44,271 nucleotides of DNA from CAYUMU01 sp964445985. Lineage in GTDB: Bacteria; Planctomycetota; Planctomycetia; Pirellulales; S012-138. Position numbers and translations under genes: made by a program. Of the stretch, positions 8,115 to 16,759 are shown piece after piece (positions within the stretch are counted from its first letter, which is position 1; the number at the start of each line of letters is the position of its first letter). The notes under the pieces are model-generated. The model ran no database searches, was not told the DNA's origin, and saw nothing but the letters and a program-made list of their open reading frames with translations. The stretch lies in the NCBI GenBank assembly GCA_964445985.1, contig CAYUMU010000059.1, positions 1-44,271 on the forward strand, given 5' to 3'.

Positions 8115-9965
8115 ATGCATGCCCGAGCCTATTTGCTGTTTGCGCTTCTGTGGGTGGGATCAACGTCTCTCTGGGGCGGGGGCCAGGCCCTGGGGCAGGA
8201 GGCCGAACCACGCTATCAGGCCGTGCTTCGCGATGGTTCCAAGCTTGCTGGGAATGTGATCTTGCCCTGGCACTATGCCGGAGCGCACCCGAAGCTGGCC
8301 GATCGACTGTTGTTCGAGCCCAGCAACCCCACCCGCTGGCTGCGCGACACGCGGTTGGAAGAGTCGGCTCCCCGCGCGTTTATCGAATTTGCCGGGGGAG
8401 ACCGATTGCCGGGCACCGTGCTTGGCTACTCCGAAACAGCCACGTTGGCGGGCGAAGCGGGGCCGGCCAATTTTGAAGTTCAGCCGCTGGTTTCGCTGGC
8501 CTGGCCCACGGCGGCCCACCAGCCGCTGAAGGTAACCGCGCCATGGGTCCGGCGAATCGTTTGGGAAGCCGAGTCGGGCCCGCGCAAATTTCAGCCGCAA
8601 ACGGCCTTCTTGCGCGATGGCCGAGTTTTGCAGTATCGCAGCTTGCAATTCCTGACTTCCGGCGTGCGGTTGCTGCTCGATCAAGCGATCGAGCATTTCG
8701 AGTTTACCGACCTCCGCGAACTGCATCTGCCGAAGCGATCGGCCTGGGATGTGTACTTCGAGCAGTTGGCGGCGTTGGCCCCGGGCGAAGGCGATTTGCT
8801 CGAACGGATCGTGACCACCGACGGACTGCGCGCCACTTCGACCACCGAACGTTTTTTGCCTCGCTGGCACCAGTCGCACGACACCCACAACTGGTATCAC
8901 GCCATTCAGCCGGCCTGGAGCCTGCAGCCGCTGTATGTGCGGTTCGTGCATATCTGCGAGCGCCGGTATCACCCGCCGCACGAAGTTCCCTGGAGTTGCC
9001 TCGACATTGAGCTCGACGCGGAGGCTTTGGCCAGTGAAGGGGCGGCAGTCGAAGCCAACCCGGCGGCAATCGGCGCCATGTCGCTCGCCAGCCGCTGGCC
9101 GGCCCAAAGCGATCGCAATGTCTTCGGCGGCCGGCTTCGCCGTGGCGGCGACGAATTCAACTGGGGGCTCGGCACGCATGCTCCCAGCCGGGTCACGATT
9201 CCGCTGCCCGCCTGTGCCCGAGCGGTGCAAACGCGGTTGGCGCTCGACGATTCGGTCGGCAGCCGCGGCGGCTGCGCTCGAGCCGAAGTGCTGCAGGGAA
9301 GCCGCACCTTATATACCAGCCCTGTGCTGGTTGGCTGCGGCGACCTTCAAGACACCGGGCCACTGGAACTCGATCCGGCTCTGGCGCGCGAGCTAACCCT
9401 GCTGGTCGATCCTCAAAGCAACCCTCGCCCCGCCGGCGCCGATCCGCTCAACATTCGCGACCTGGTCAACTGGCTCGAAGGCGTTGTCGTGCTCGACAGG
9501 CTGCAACTGGCCGAGGAAGTTGCCCGGCGGGCGGTTGTGGCGATCCCCGCCTGGGCGGGCTGGACGATCGAACCGCTGGGCCCGCACGACCCGTTTCCCT
9601 TTCAAGTCCGCAACCATTGGGATTCGATCACCGACGCAGACCATCCGGCCTGGCGCTTGCAAACCATCGCGCGGGTTCCCTTCGCGCGAATCAGCCAGCA
9701 ACTGACCGTGCCAGGGGAACGGCCGACGCTCGCCATCTATGTTTCGCGATTCGCCGAGCATAGCGACCCCGGCAAACTTCAGGTGCAAGTGAACGGCGAA
9801 CCGGTCCTCAAGGCATCGGTGCCGGAAAGAAGCAAAGGCCGCACCGTCGATCCTATTCGCGTATCGCTGGCCGCTTTCGCCGGACAAACCGTGAAGGTGG
9901 AGATCATCCCCTGGCCCCTGGGCGAACAGGCCAAACTGGATTGGCGGGGCATGGGGTGGGAATGA
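8115..9965 (+). CDS. Large secreted protein with NPCBM-like domain
   Basis: A 616-residue exported protein. An N-terminal signal peptide (MHARAYLLFALLWVGS..., likely cleaved near ALGQ-EA) precedes repetitive beta-rich sequence. Residues about 335-470 resemble the NPCBM/NEW2 putative carbohydrate-binding module: WGLGTHAPSRVTIPLP, then LALDDSVGSRGGCARAEV, YTSPVLVGCGD and RDLVNWLEGVVVLD fit its GTHA...DD...DWAD pattern. The last 150 residues are a further beta domain. No catalytic motif was recognised. It follows the sigma/anti-sigma pair by 152 bp on the same strand and may be a target or partner of that regulon. The NPCBM call is from pattern similarity only. Confidence 0.7.
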   Translation: MHARAYLLFALLWVGSTSLWGGGQALGQEAEPRYQAVLRDGSKLAGNVILPWHYAGAHPKLADRLLFEPSNPTRWLRDTRLEESAPRAFIEFAGGDRLPGTVLGYSETATLAGEAGPANFEVQPLVSLAWPTAAHQPLKVTAPWVRRIVWEAESGPRKFQPQTAFLRDGRVLQYRSLQFLTSGVRLLLDQAIEHFEFTDLRELHLPKRSAWDVYFEQLAALAPGEGDLLERIVTTDGLRATSTTERFLPRWHQSHDTHNWYHAIQPAWSLQPLYVRFVHICERRYHPPHEVPWSCLDIELDAEALASEGAAVEANPAAIGAMSLASRWPAQSDRNVFGGRLRRGGDEFNWGLGTHAPSRVTIPLPACARAVQTRLALDDSVGSRGGCARAEVLQGSRTLYTSPVLVGCGDLQDTGPLELDPALARELTLLVDPQSNPRPAGADPLNIRDLVNWLEGVVVLDRLQLAEEVARRAVVAIPAWAGWTIEPLGPHDPFPFQVRNHWDSITDADHPAWRLQTIARVPFARISQQLTVPGERPTLAIYVSRFAEHSDPGKLQVQVNGEPVLKASVPERSKGRTVDPIRVSLAAFAGQTVKVEIIPWPLGEQAKLDWRGMGWE

Positions 9966-9970
9966 GGGGA

Positions 9971-9996
9971 AGTTCGGAGTTCGGAGTTCGGAGTGG
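9971..9996. repeat. Short tandem repeat of AGTTCGG
   Basis: Three consecutive AGTTCGG units followed by a decayed copy, just after the stop codon of the secreted-protein gene. A related degenerate motif (AACTCCGAATTCCG) is near the window end at about 44176-44189. It looks like a short dispersed intergenic repeat. Confidence 0.6.
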
Positions 9997-10077
9997 GGAG
10001 TTCCCGATCGACGAGCAGTGGGCACGGGCTTTTCGCTGGGCTTGTTTGGGCTGTGGGGATTTGTTCTGTTGAACTTC

Positions 10078-10815
10078 ATGGACGACCGTCAAACTGCCAG
10101 CGAGTTGGAAGGAGCGGAGACGCCGCAAGAGGTTTCGCTCGATCGCCTGAGCGAAGCATTCGCGGCGGTTCTGCGCCCGGGGAACAAGAAATCGGCCGGT
10201 TCGTCGGCGCCGGCCGGCGGTGCTGAACCGCCAGCCGCAACCCCCTTGGCCGATCCTCCACCGGGCTTGGAGTCGAGCGATCCCGCGGCGGGGATTTCGC
10301 CGCTGGGTATCTTCGAAGCCATGCTGTTTGTGGGGGGCGCCGACAATGCTCCGCTGCCTGCCGCCCAGGCCGCGGCGCTCATGCGCGGGGTGTCGGCGGA
10401 CGAAATCCACGAGCTGGTGGATCAGCTCAACGCCCGGTATCGGCAATTGCATTGTCCCTACGAGGTGGTCAGCGAGGGGACCGGCTATCGGATGACCTTG
10501 CGGGAAGAACTGCATCGGCTGCGCGAGCGTTTCTATGGCAAGGTTCGGCACGCGCGGCTATCTCAAGCGGCGATCGACGTGCTGTCGCTCGTGGCGTACC
10601 ACCAGCCGCTCAATCGCGAGGAAGTGGATCGGTTGCGAGGGCGGCCGTCGGGGGGGGTGCTCAACCAATTGGTGCGCCGGCAGTTATTGAAGATCGAACG
10701 TCCGCCCGAGGCCCCCAAAGACGTTCGCTACCACACCACGGCTCGTTTTCTGGGCCTGCTGGGGCTGGGCAGCCTGCAGGATCTTCCGCGCAGCCAAGAC
10801 ATGGATCGCCCCTAG
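10078..10815 (+). CDS. scpB: Segregation and condensation protein B
   Basis: A 245-residue ScpB, the kleisin-associated winged-helix subunit of the SMC-ScpAB condensin that organises and segregates the chromosome. The ScpB core runs from about residue 75: ISPLGIFEAMLFVGG, then YEVVSEGTGYRMTL, the conserved LSQAAIDVLSLVAYHQPLNR, and VRYHTTARFLGLLGL. The first 70 residues are a Pro/Ala/Glu-rich extension absent from short ScpB proteins. An in-frame GTG at 10018 would add 20 hydrophobic residues not seen in ScpB, so the ATG at 10078 is preferred. No scpA is adjacent; the usual scpA-scpB pair is broken here. Confidence 0.92.
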   Translation: MDDRQTASELEGAETPQEVSLDRLSEAFAAVLRPGNKKSAGSSAPAGGAEPPAATPLADPPPGLESSDPAAGISPLGIFEAMLFVGGADNAPLPAAQAAALMRGVSADEIHELVDQLNARYRQLHCPYEVVSEGTGYRMTLREELHRLRERFYGKVRHARLSQAAIDVLSLVAYHQPLNREEVDRLRGRPSGGVLNQLVRRQLLKIERPPEAPKDVRYHTTARFLGLLGLGSLQDLPRSQDMDRP

Positions 10816-11004
10816 CGTGGGTATGGTATCATTGAGACGGGAACCAATAAACAGATGAACACCATCAAATTGGGCCGATCCCCGTTGACGAGTTCGCGAG
10901 TGCGAGTTCCAATACCACGACTCGCATCGCCCCCGCCCCCCAGGCGTGCTCCCACTTCCCAAGTATCTCGTCATTACAACGCCAGTCTCTGTTGTCGATA
11001 AAGA

Positions 11005-11718
11005 ATGGGTGGATTGATGTCGCGGACCCAGGTATTGGCCCAATTGCGTGCAGGGTCGCCCGCCGTGCTGCCGTCGATGTTGCAGTGCGATTTTGGAAAT
11101 CTGCGGGAAGAAGTCTCGGCCCTGGAGCGAGCGGGCGCGCCGGCCCTGCACCTGGACGTGATGGATGGGCATTTTGTACCTAACCTGACATACGGACTGA
11201 CTTTAGTAGAAGCATTCCGCGCGCTCACCAAGCTGCCGCTCGATGTGCATTTGATGATCTCGAACCCCGAGGATTACCTCGAGCGGTACGTTGAAGCCGG
11301 GGCCAACATGATTAGCATTCATGTGGAGGCCGTGCCCGACGCCCGACCGTTGCTCGCCAAACTGCGGAAGTTGGAATGCGTGGCCAGCCTGGCATTCAAC
11401 CCCGCCACGCCCCTGGAAAAAATTGAAGATTGCCTGAACGAGTGCGATGCGGTGCTGGTGATGAGCGTGAACCCCGGTTTTGGTGGGCAGTCGTTCCAGA
11501 GTGTCGCCTTGGAAAAGTTGCAATCCCTGCGAAAACGCCTGGGCAACGAGATCATGCTGGAGGTCGATGGCGGAGTGAACGAGCATACGATTGGCGACTG
11601 CCGGGCAGCGGGCGCCGATCTGTTTGTGGTGGGTTCGGGCATTTTTGGAGGAGAGGACTACACGTCCCGCCTCCAGCACCTGCATCGTCGTTTGGTGGGG
11701 ACGGGCCATGCATCTTAA
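11005..11718 (+). CDS. rpe: Ribulose-phosphate 3-epimerase
   Basis: Interconverts ribulose 5-phosphate and xylulose 5-phosphate in the pentose phosphate pathway. TIM barrel of 237 residues, slightly longer than usual because of about 18 extra N-terminal residues. Motifs seen: VLPSMLQCDFGNL, LDVMDGHFVPNLTYG (catalytic Asp), DVHLMI (metal His), MSVNPGFGGQSF, EVDGGV (catalytic Asp) and VVGSGIF (phosphate site). An in-frame ATG at 11017 gives a start closer to the family norm; no strong ribosome site separates the two. The phosphatase-fold gene follows after 64 bp on the same strand. Confidence 0.95.
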   Translation: MGGLMSRTQVLAQLRAGSPAVLPSMLQCDFGNLREEVSALERAGAPALHLDVMDGHFVPNLTYGLTLVEAFRALTKLPLDVHLMISNPEDYLERYVEAGANMISIHVEAVPDARPLLAKLRKLECVASLAFNPATPLEKIEDCLNECDAVLVMSVNPGFGGQSFQSVALEKLQSLRKRLGNEIMLEVDGGVNEHTIGDCRAAGADLFVVGSGIFGGEDYTSRLQHLHRRLVGTGHAS

Positions 11719-11782
11719 ACAGTTACCTTGAAAGCATTTGTGTTCGCACGCGTACGTTAGTTGAAGCAAGCAACGGATCTGG

Positions 11783-12364
11783 ATGCAACCTATGGTTCGC
11801 ATTATTCTTATTCGGCCTGGCTCGTGTGATTTCGACGACCAGCGGCGAATTCAAGGCACGCTCGATATCCCGCTGAATGAGCAGGGCGATATCGAAGTGG
11901 CTAAGCTGATCAGCGAATTGCGAGGCTACGACATCGAGGCCCTGTATTGCTCCGATAGCCAAACCGCCTGGCAAACGGGCGAGGCCATCGGCGAAGCTCT
12001 TGCCGTTAAGCTGAAAAAACTGGATAACATGCACAACTTGGACCACGGTTTGTGGCAAGGAATGCGGGTGGACGAGTTGAAGCAGAAACACCCGCGGCTG
12101 TACAAGTTATGGCAAGAATCGCCCGAGACGGTTTGCCCTCCGAGCGGAGAAACCGTGCAAGCCGCGCAACAACGCGTGCAAAATACGCTTAAAAAGATGA
12201 TCAAGAAGCACAAGCGAGGGACGATTGGAATTATCGTGCCGGAACCACTCGGTCGACTCGTGCGCAATCATTTGAATCACACCAAACTGGGGGATTTGTG
12301 GACTGCTAGCGAGGAGCATGGGCGGTGGGAAATTATTGACGTTGAGCCGCAAGTGGTTAGCTAG
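11783..12364 (+). CDS. Histidine-phosphatase-fold protein, active site lost
   Basis: A 193-residue member of the phosphoglycerate mutase/histidine phosphatase superfamily by overall pattern: an N-terminal beta strand VRIILIRPG, RIQGTLDIPLNEQGDIEVAKL, YCSDSQTAWQTGEAIGEAL, LDHGLWQGMRVDELK, PPSGETVQAAQQRV, and a final strand GTIGIIVP. The catalytic residues are changed. The nucleophile motif RHG is RPG (His to Pro at residue 12), the SxLxRA Arg is replaced (SDSQTA), and the second catalytic His region reads VPEPLG instead of a SHGG-type motif. It should not be able to form a phosphohistidine. The frame is intact and codon use is normal, so it looks like a maintained pseudoenzyme rather than a pseudogene. 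It lies between rpe and accD. Confidence 0.8.
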   Translation: MQPMVRIILIRPGSCDFDDQRRIQGTLDIPLNEQGDIEVAKLISELRGYDIEALYCSDSQTAWQTGEAIGEALAVKLKKLDNMHNLDHGLWQGMRVDELKQKHPRLYKLWQESPETVCPPSGETVQAAQQRVQNTLKKMIKKHKRGTIGIIVPEPLGRLVRNHLNHTKLGDLWTASEEHGRWEIIDVEPQVVS

Positions 12365-12515
12365 CAAGGTTTTTCCTAGTTATACCGCCCAACCGATGTC
12401 GATCGGAATTATATTGATGGGGATACCTGGTACGAAACTCGCGAGGTTTTGGGGATTAACCCTGGCACGGGTTCAGGTTGCCGCCAAGCAGGGCAGGGCG
12501 TTGGAGCGGCCAATC

Positions 12516-12535
12516 TGAATTCGAGAGCGAATTCA
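12516..12535. other. Perfect inverted repeat upstream of accD
   Basis: TGAATTCG and CGAATTCA arms with a 4-nt loop. It lies 150 bp after the phosphatase-fold gene and 65 bp before accD, with no T-tract. It may be an operator or an RNA hairpin. Confidence 0.45.
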
Positions 12536-12556
12536 TTTGAGTCAGACAGCACACCT

Positions 12557-12589
12557 GGGAACCCCCGGGGCAGGTCACACAGGGTTCCC
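12557..12589 (+). promoter_or_regulatory. Hairpin in the accD leader
   Basis: GGGAACCC (12557-12564) pairs with GGGTTCCC (12582-12589), ending 11 bases before the accD ATG. It sits where the ribosome-binding site would be, and no Shine-Dalgarno is visible there. Folding could limit initiation. This is inferred from complementarity only. Confidence 0.45.
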
Positions 12590-12600
12590 GAAAAATTGAG

Positions 12601-13464
12601 ATGAGCAAGACCACCATGGCGAATGGCGAACTCGACGTTCAATCGGTCAACAACATTCGACGCCCCAAGCGAGGAGTTCCCGAAGGACTCTGGCGTCGCT
12701 GCCCCGGTTGCCAGGCGACCATTTTCCGCAAAGAAACGGAAAAACGCCAAGGCGTTTGTCCCGAGTGCGAGTACCACTGGTACGTTTCCGCCCGGGACCG
12801 AATCGGCCAGTTGATGGACGAAGGCACGTTTGAAGAGTGGGACGCCGATCTGATGGCGACCGACCCGCTTTCCTTCGTCGATAAAAAGCCCTACCGCGAG
12901 CGCGTGCTGGAAGAACAACAACGCACCGGCATGCGCGACGCCGTGATCACCGGCACCGGCATGATTCGCGCCCGTCGCGTGGTGTTTGGCGTCACCGATA
13001 GCGCCTTCATCATGGGCAGCATGGGCGCCGTGGTGGGCGAACGGCTCACCCGGGCCGCGGAGCGGGCTTGCGAGCAGAGCCTGCCGCTGATCATTGTGAG
13101 TGGCTCGGGGGGTGGCGCGCGGATGCACGAAGGTATTCTTTCGCTGATGCAAATGGCCAAGGTGTCGGCGGCCCTGGCGCGGCTGGACCAAGCCGGCGGA
13201 TTGTTCATTTCGGTGCTCACCAACCCCACCATGGGTGGCGTGGCGGCCAGTTTTGCGTCGCTGGGCGATGTTATCTTGGCCGAACCCAAGGCGCTGATTG
13301 GATTTGCTGGTCCGCGCGTGATTAAGGCCGCCATGCGAATCGAGCTGCCCAAGGGCTTTCAAACCAGCGAGTTTTTGCTGGAGCATGGCTTCATCGACCG
13401 CGTTGTTCCCCGCGGCGAGTTGAAAAGCGAGCTGGCGCGCATCATCGACTTTTGTGGTAAATAA
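12601..13464 (+). CDS. accD: Acetyl-CoA carboxylase carboxyltransferase subunit beta
   Basis: The beta half of the carboxyltransferase that moves the carboxyl group from biotin to acetyl-CoA, giving malonyl-CoA for fatty acid synthesis; it works with AccA in the cytoplasm. The 287-residue length is normal. The N-terminal zinc ribbon shows CPGC (about residues 38-41) and CPEC (about 57-60). The crotonase-like core shows GSMGAVVGERLTRAAERA, the oxyanion-hole region SGSGGGARMHEG, NPTMGGVAASFA and IGFAGPRVI. accA is not in the window. The EF-G gene begins 37 bp downstream, so the two are probably co-transcribed. An internal ATG five codons in is a possible alternative start. Confidence 0.96.
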   Translation: MSKTTMANGELDVQSVNNIRRPKRGVPEGLWRRCPGCQATIFRKETEKRQGVCPECEYHWYVSARDRIGQLMDEGTFEEWDADLMATDPLSFVDKKPYRERVLEEQQRTGMRDAVITGTGMIRARRVVFGVTDSAFIMGSMGAVVGERLTRAAERACEQSLPLIIVSGSGGGARMHEGILSLMQMAKVSAALARLDQAGGLFISVLTNPTMGGVAASFASLGDVILAEPKALIGFAGPRVIKAAMRIELPKGFQTSEFLLEHGFIDRVVPRGELKSELARIIDFCGK

Positions 13465-13501
13465 GGGGTATTTGACTTCGCCCAGGGAAACCACGGCTGC
13501 C

Positions 13502-15568
13502 ATGGCCCGCGATATTTCGACACTCCGCAACATTGGGATCATTGCCCACATCGATGCTGGTAAGACCACGCTTACCGAGCGGATCTTGCTGTATTCCGAC
13601 GCCATTCATACCTCGGGCGACGTGGATAAAGGCACAACGCAAACCGATTTCGATACGGAAGAGCGGGAACGGGGCATCACCATTTATTCGGCCTGCGTCA
13701 CGTTCAAGTGGAAAGACGTGATCGTCAATCTGATCGATACGCCGGGCCACGTGGATTTTACGGCCGAGGTGGAACGCAGCCTGCGGGTGCTCGATGGCGG
13801 CGTGGTGGTCTTCAGCGCGCGAGAAGGCGTGGAAGCCCAGAGCGAAACGGTCTGGCGCCAGGCCGACAAGTACCGCGTGCCGCGGGTAGCGTTCATCAAC
13901 AAGATGGATCGCGACGGGGCCGATTTTTACGGCACGTTCAAGGAGATCCGCGAGCGGCTGGGGGCGAATCCCATCGCCATTCAAATCCCGATTGGTTCGG
14001 GGCCGCCCCACATGAAAGACGCATTTGCGGGCGTGATCGACCTGATCGAAATGCAGCGGCTCACCTTCCACGGCGACAATAAAACCTGGCGGGTGGAAAC
14101 CAGCCCCATTCCCGAGGAATGGCAAGAAGACGCGGAACTGTACCGGGGCCAAATGCTGGAGCAGTTGTATAACTTCAGCGATCAACTGATGGAGTTGGCC
14201 CTGGCCGACGAACCGATCCCCAGCGACTTGATTCGGCAGGTGCTGCGCAAGGCCACCATTTGCAACATGGCGGTGCCGGTGATGTGCGGCTCGGCCCTCG
14301 ATTTCCAGGGCGTGCAGCCGGTGCTCGACGCGGTGCAGTTTTACCTGCCCAGCCCTGGCGACTTGCCGCCGATCGAAGGGCTCAACCCCAAGAAGAAAAA
14401 CGCCAAGGAACTGCGGCACCCCACCACCGACGATCCTTTTTGTGGGCTGGTGTTCAAGGTTTTGGCCGAAAAGCATGGCGACTTGCACCTGGTGCGTGTC
14501 TATTCGGGCACGCTCAACAAGTCCACGCGCGTCTACAACACGGGCAAAGACATCCGCGAGAACGCCGCCCAGTTGTGGCACATTCAAGCCGACGACCGCA
14601 AGCAGGTCGAAAGCGTGGAAGCCGGCGACATTGTGGGCGTGATTGGCCTGAGGCAGAGTGTCACGGGCGATACCATTTGCGATCCCAAGCACCCCATCCT
14701 GCTGGAAACGATCGAGTTCCCAGAAACCGTGATCTCAATGGCCATCGAGCCGGAAACGAGCGCTGATCGCAAGAAGCTTTCGGATCGGCTGGAAGCCTTG
14801 AAACGGCAAGACCCAACCTTCCGCGCGCTGGAAACCGACGATGGTCAGACCCTGATTAGCGGGATGGGTGAGCTCCACCTGGAGATTATCAAGAACCGGT
14901 TGCTCCGCGACTTCAATTTGAATGTCAAAGTTCATAAGCCGCGCGTGAGCTACCGCGAAACGGTGGAGCACGCGGTGGAAGTGACGGGCGAGTGCCATCG
15001 CCAGTTGGCGGGCCAATCGCTGTTTGCCAAGGTGCGCATCAAGTTGGAACCCGTGGCCGAAGGAGAAACGGCGGGGGCCGGCGGCGCGGCCTACGATGAA
15101 TTGCTGGAGTCGTTTGTGGGCGTGGCCGCCGAAACGCTCAAAGACCAACTGCAAGGCGGCGGATCGCTGGGGTATCCGTTGATGAACGTGCGGGCCACCG
15201 TGATTGGCGGCGAAGCTCACGAAACCGACTCCACCGATGTGGCCTTCCGAATCGCTTCGGCCGACGCCTTCAGCAAAGCGCTGCGGGAAGCCGGGGTGGT
15301 GCTGCTCGAGCCGATCATGAAACTCGAGATCAACACGCCCGATGAATGCCTCGGCGACTTTGTTGCCGATTTGCAACAGCGGCGAGCGCAAATCACCAAG
15401 ACAGAAACCCGCGGCGATCGCACCATCATTGAAGCCGAAGCGCCGCTGGAAAACCTCTTCGGCTACTCGGGCGCGATGCGCAGCTTGAGCCAAGGCCGCG
15501 CGACCAGCACCATGCAGCCTTTGAAGTACGGCCCGGCTCCCCAAGAGCTACTGCAGAAGTTTCTCTAG
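13502..15568 (+). CDS. Elongation factor G, mtEFG2/spdEFG2-like
   Basis: A five-domain translational GTPase of 688 residues. GTPase motifs: AHIDAGKTT at 15-23, RGIT with Thr60, DTPGH at 79-83, NKMD at 133-136. Domain IV and V sequence continues to the end. The G domain resembles the mitochondrial EF-G2 subfamily more than canonical FusA: GDVDKG and TDF instead of GEVHDG and MDW, VTFKWK, FSAREGVEAQSETVWRQADK, and PRVAFINKMDRDGA. Members of this subfamily (spdEFG2 in planctomycetes, spirochaetes and delta-proteobacteria; GFM2 in mitochondria) are linked to ribosome recycling rather than translocation. The ATG at 13502 is used; an earlier in-frame GTG overlaps accD. It is probably in one transcript with accD and the CobW gene. 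Confidence 0.9.
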   Translation: MARDISTLRNIGIIAHIDAGKTTLTERILLYSDAIHTSGDVDKGTTQTDFDTEERERGITIYSACVTFKWKDVIVNLIDTPGHVDFTAEVERSLRVLDGGVVVFSAREGVEAQSETVWRQADKYRVPRVAFINKMDRDGADFYGTFKEIRERLGANPIAIQIPIGSGPPHMKDAFAGVIDLIEMQRLTFHGDNKTWRVETSPIPEEWQEDAELYRGQMLEQLYNFSDQLMELALADEPIPSDLIRQVLRKATICNMAVPVMCGSALDFQGVQPVLDAVQFYLPSPGDLPPIEGLNPKKKNAKELRHPTTDDPFCGLVFKVLAEKHGDLHLVRVYSGTLNKSTRVYNTGKDIRENAAQLWHIQADDRKQVESVEAGDIVGVIGLRQSVTGDTICDPKHPILLETIEFPETVISMAIEPETSADRKKLSDRLEALKRQDPTFRALETDDGQTLISGMGELHLEIIKNRLLRDFNLNVKVHKPRVSYRETVEHAVEVTGECHRQLAGQSLFAKVRIKLEPVAEGETAGAGGAAYDELLESFVGVAAETLKDQLQGGGSLGYPLMNVRATVIGGEAHETDSTDVAFRIASADAFSKALREAGVVLLEPIMKLEINTPDECLGDFVADLQQRRAQITKTETRGDRTIIEAEAPLENLFGYSGAMRSLSQGRATSTMQPLKYGPAPQELLQKFL

Positions 15569-15649
15569 GCTTGGCCCAGGGAATGACGTTCGTTCGTAGC
15601 CGATTCCCACCTGCCTGCCACCCCCCAGCCCACGAGCTTGGAACTCTCC

Positions 15650-16759
15650 ATGCAGCCCATTCGTTTCATCATGCTCGGCGGCTTTTTGGGGGCGGGGAAA
15701 ACGACCTCGATCGCGCGGTTGGCCGGCACTTTTCAAAGCCGGGGAGAGCGGGTAGCCGTGATCACCAACGATCATGCCAGCGAGTTGGTGGACTCGCACA
15801 CGCTGCAATCGTTGGGGTTTAATGTGGGCGAAATTGCCGGGGCGTGCTTTTGCGGCAACCTGGACGATTTGATCGCGGCCGTCGATCGCGTCGGAATGTC
15901 GATCCGCCCCGATGTGGTGTTGGTGGAGCCTGTTGGCAGTTGCACCGACCTGGTGAGTACGGTGATTCGGCCGTTGCAGCGGCTGTTTGCCGAGCGGTTC
16001 GACGTGGCTCCGTATGGTGTGCTGCTCAAGCCCAGCCATGGCTTAAAGATTCTGCGCGGCCTGCCGGGCAGCGGGTTCTCGCCGCGGGCCGAATACATTT
16101 TTCGCACGCAACTCGAAGAGGCCGACTTTGTGGTGATCAACCGCATCGATCAGTTGTCGGCCGAGCAAGTTGCCGAACTGGCCGATCGGCTGCATGAGCA
16201 GTACCCGACCACTCCCGTGCTGCGAACGTCGGCCACAACGGGCGAAGGTTTCGATGCCCTGGTGCAATTCTTGGATCAGCGCGGCAAATTTGGTTCGCGT
16301 TTGCTCACGGTCGACTACGAGCAATACGCCGCGGGCGAGGCTGAGTTGGGCTGGTTGAACGGCAATTACTTATTGCACGGCCAAGCGCTGTTCGACTTGA
16401 ACCGCCTGGTGTTGGGCGTGGTCGAGCGGCTACGAGCCCTGTTCGCGGATGCGGACATGGAGCCCGGCCATCTGAAAGCGATCGGACTGTGGGAAGGCGA
16501 TTGCAGCGTCGCCAATTTGGTGGCCAGTGATCTGCCCGCGGAGTTTTCGCGGCAGGCGCGCGGCCTGGTAGCCAAGGCGCATCTCATCATCAACGCCCGC
16601 GTGGCCGCCGACCCCGATTTGCTGAGAACGATGGTGGCCGATTCGCTCCAAGCGGCCGCTCAGGAGCAACAAGTGCTCGTTAGCGACCAGCAGACGCAGA
16701 GTTTTCGGCCGGGCTTGCCTATGCAACCGGTGAAGCTTCCGCATGCGCCTTGGTCGTAG
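15650..16759 (+). CDS. CobW/COG0523-type G3E GTPase
   Basis: A 369-residue P-loop GTPase of the G3E family, which load or deliver metals (cobalt, nickel, zinc) to target proteins. Walker A GGFLGAGKTT is at 10-19, the ITND switch at 38-41, EPVGS near 93, and the guanine-specificity motif reads NRID instead of NKxD. The family's CxCC metal motif is altered to CFCG (C66, C68), so one of three Cys ligands is missing. The C-terminal 150 residues lack a His-rich loop. The ATG at 15650 begins with the expected beta strand; an upstream TTG adds only four residues. It follows the EF-G gene by 81 bp. The cargo metal and client are unknown. Confidence 0.85.
   Translation: MQPIRFIMLGGFLGAGKTTSIARLAGTFQSRGERVAVITNDHASELVDSHTLQSLGFNVGEIAGACFCGNLDDLIAAVDRVGMSIRPDVVLVEPVGSCTDLVSTVIRPLQRLFAERFDVAPYGVLLKPSHGLKILRGLPGSGFSPRAEYIFRTQLEEADFVVINRIDQLSAEQVAELADRLHEQYPTTPVLRTSATTGEGFDALVQFLDQRGKFGSRLLTVDYEQYAAGEAELGWLNGNYLLHGQALFDLNRLVLGVVERLRALFADADMEPGHLKAIGLWEGDCSVANLVASDLPAEFSRQARGLVAKAHLIINARVAADPDLLRTMVADSLQAAAQEQQVLVSDQQTQSFRPGLPMQPVKLPHAPWS

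Noticed and set aside
10816..11004. A tRNA-like stretch between scpB and rpe
   Set aside because: A GAGTTCCAAT segment recalls a T-loop, but no acceptor or anticodon stem can be drawn.
12409..14692. Long minus-strand frames opposite accD and the EF-G gene
   Set aside because: Same shadow effect; low-complexity translations, no start signals, and sure genes on the other strand.
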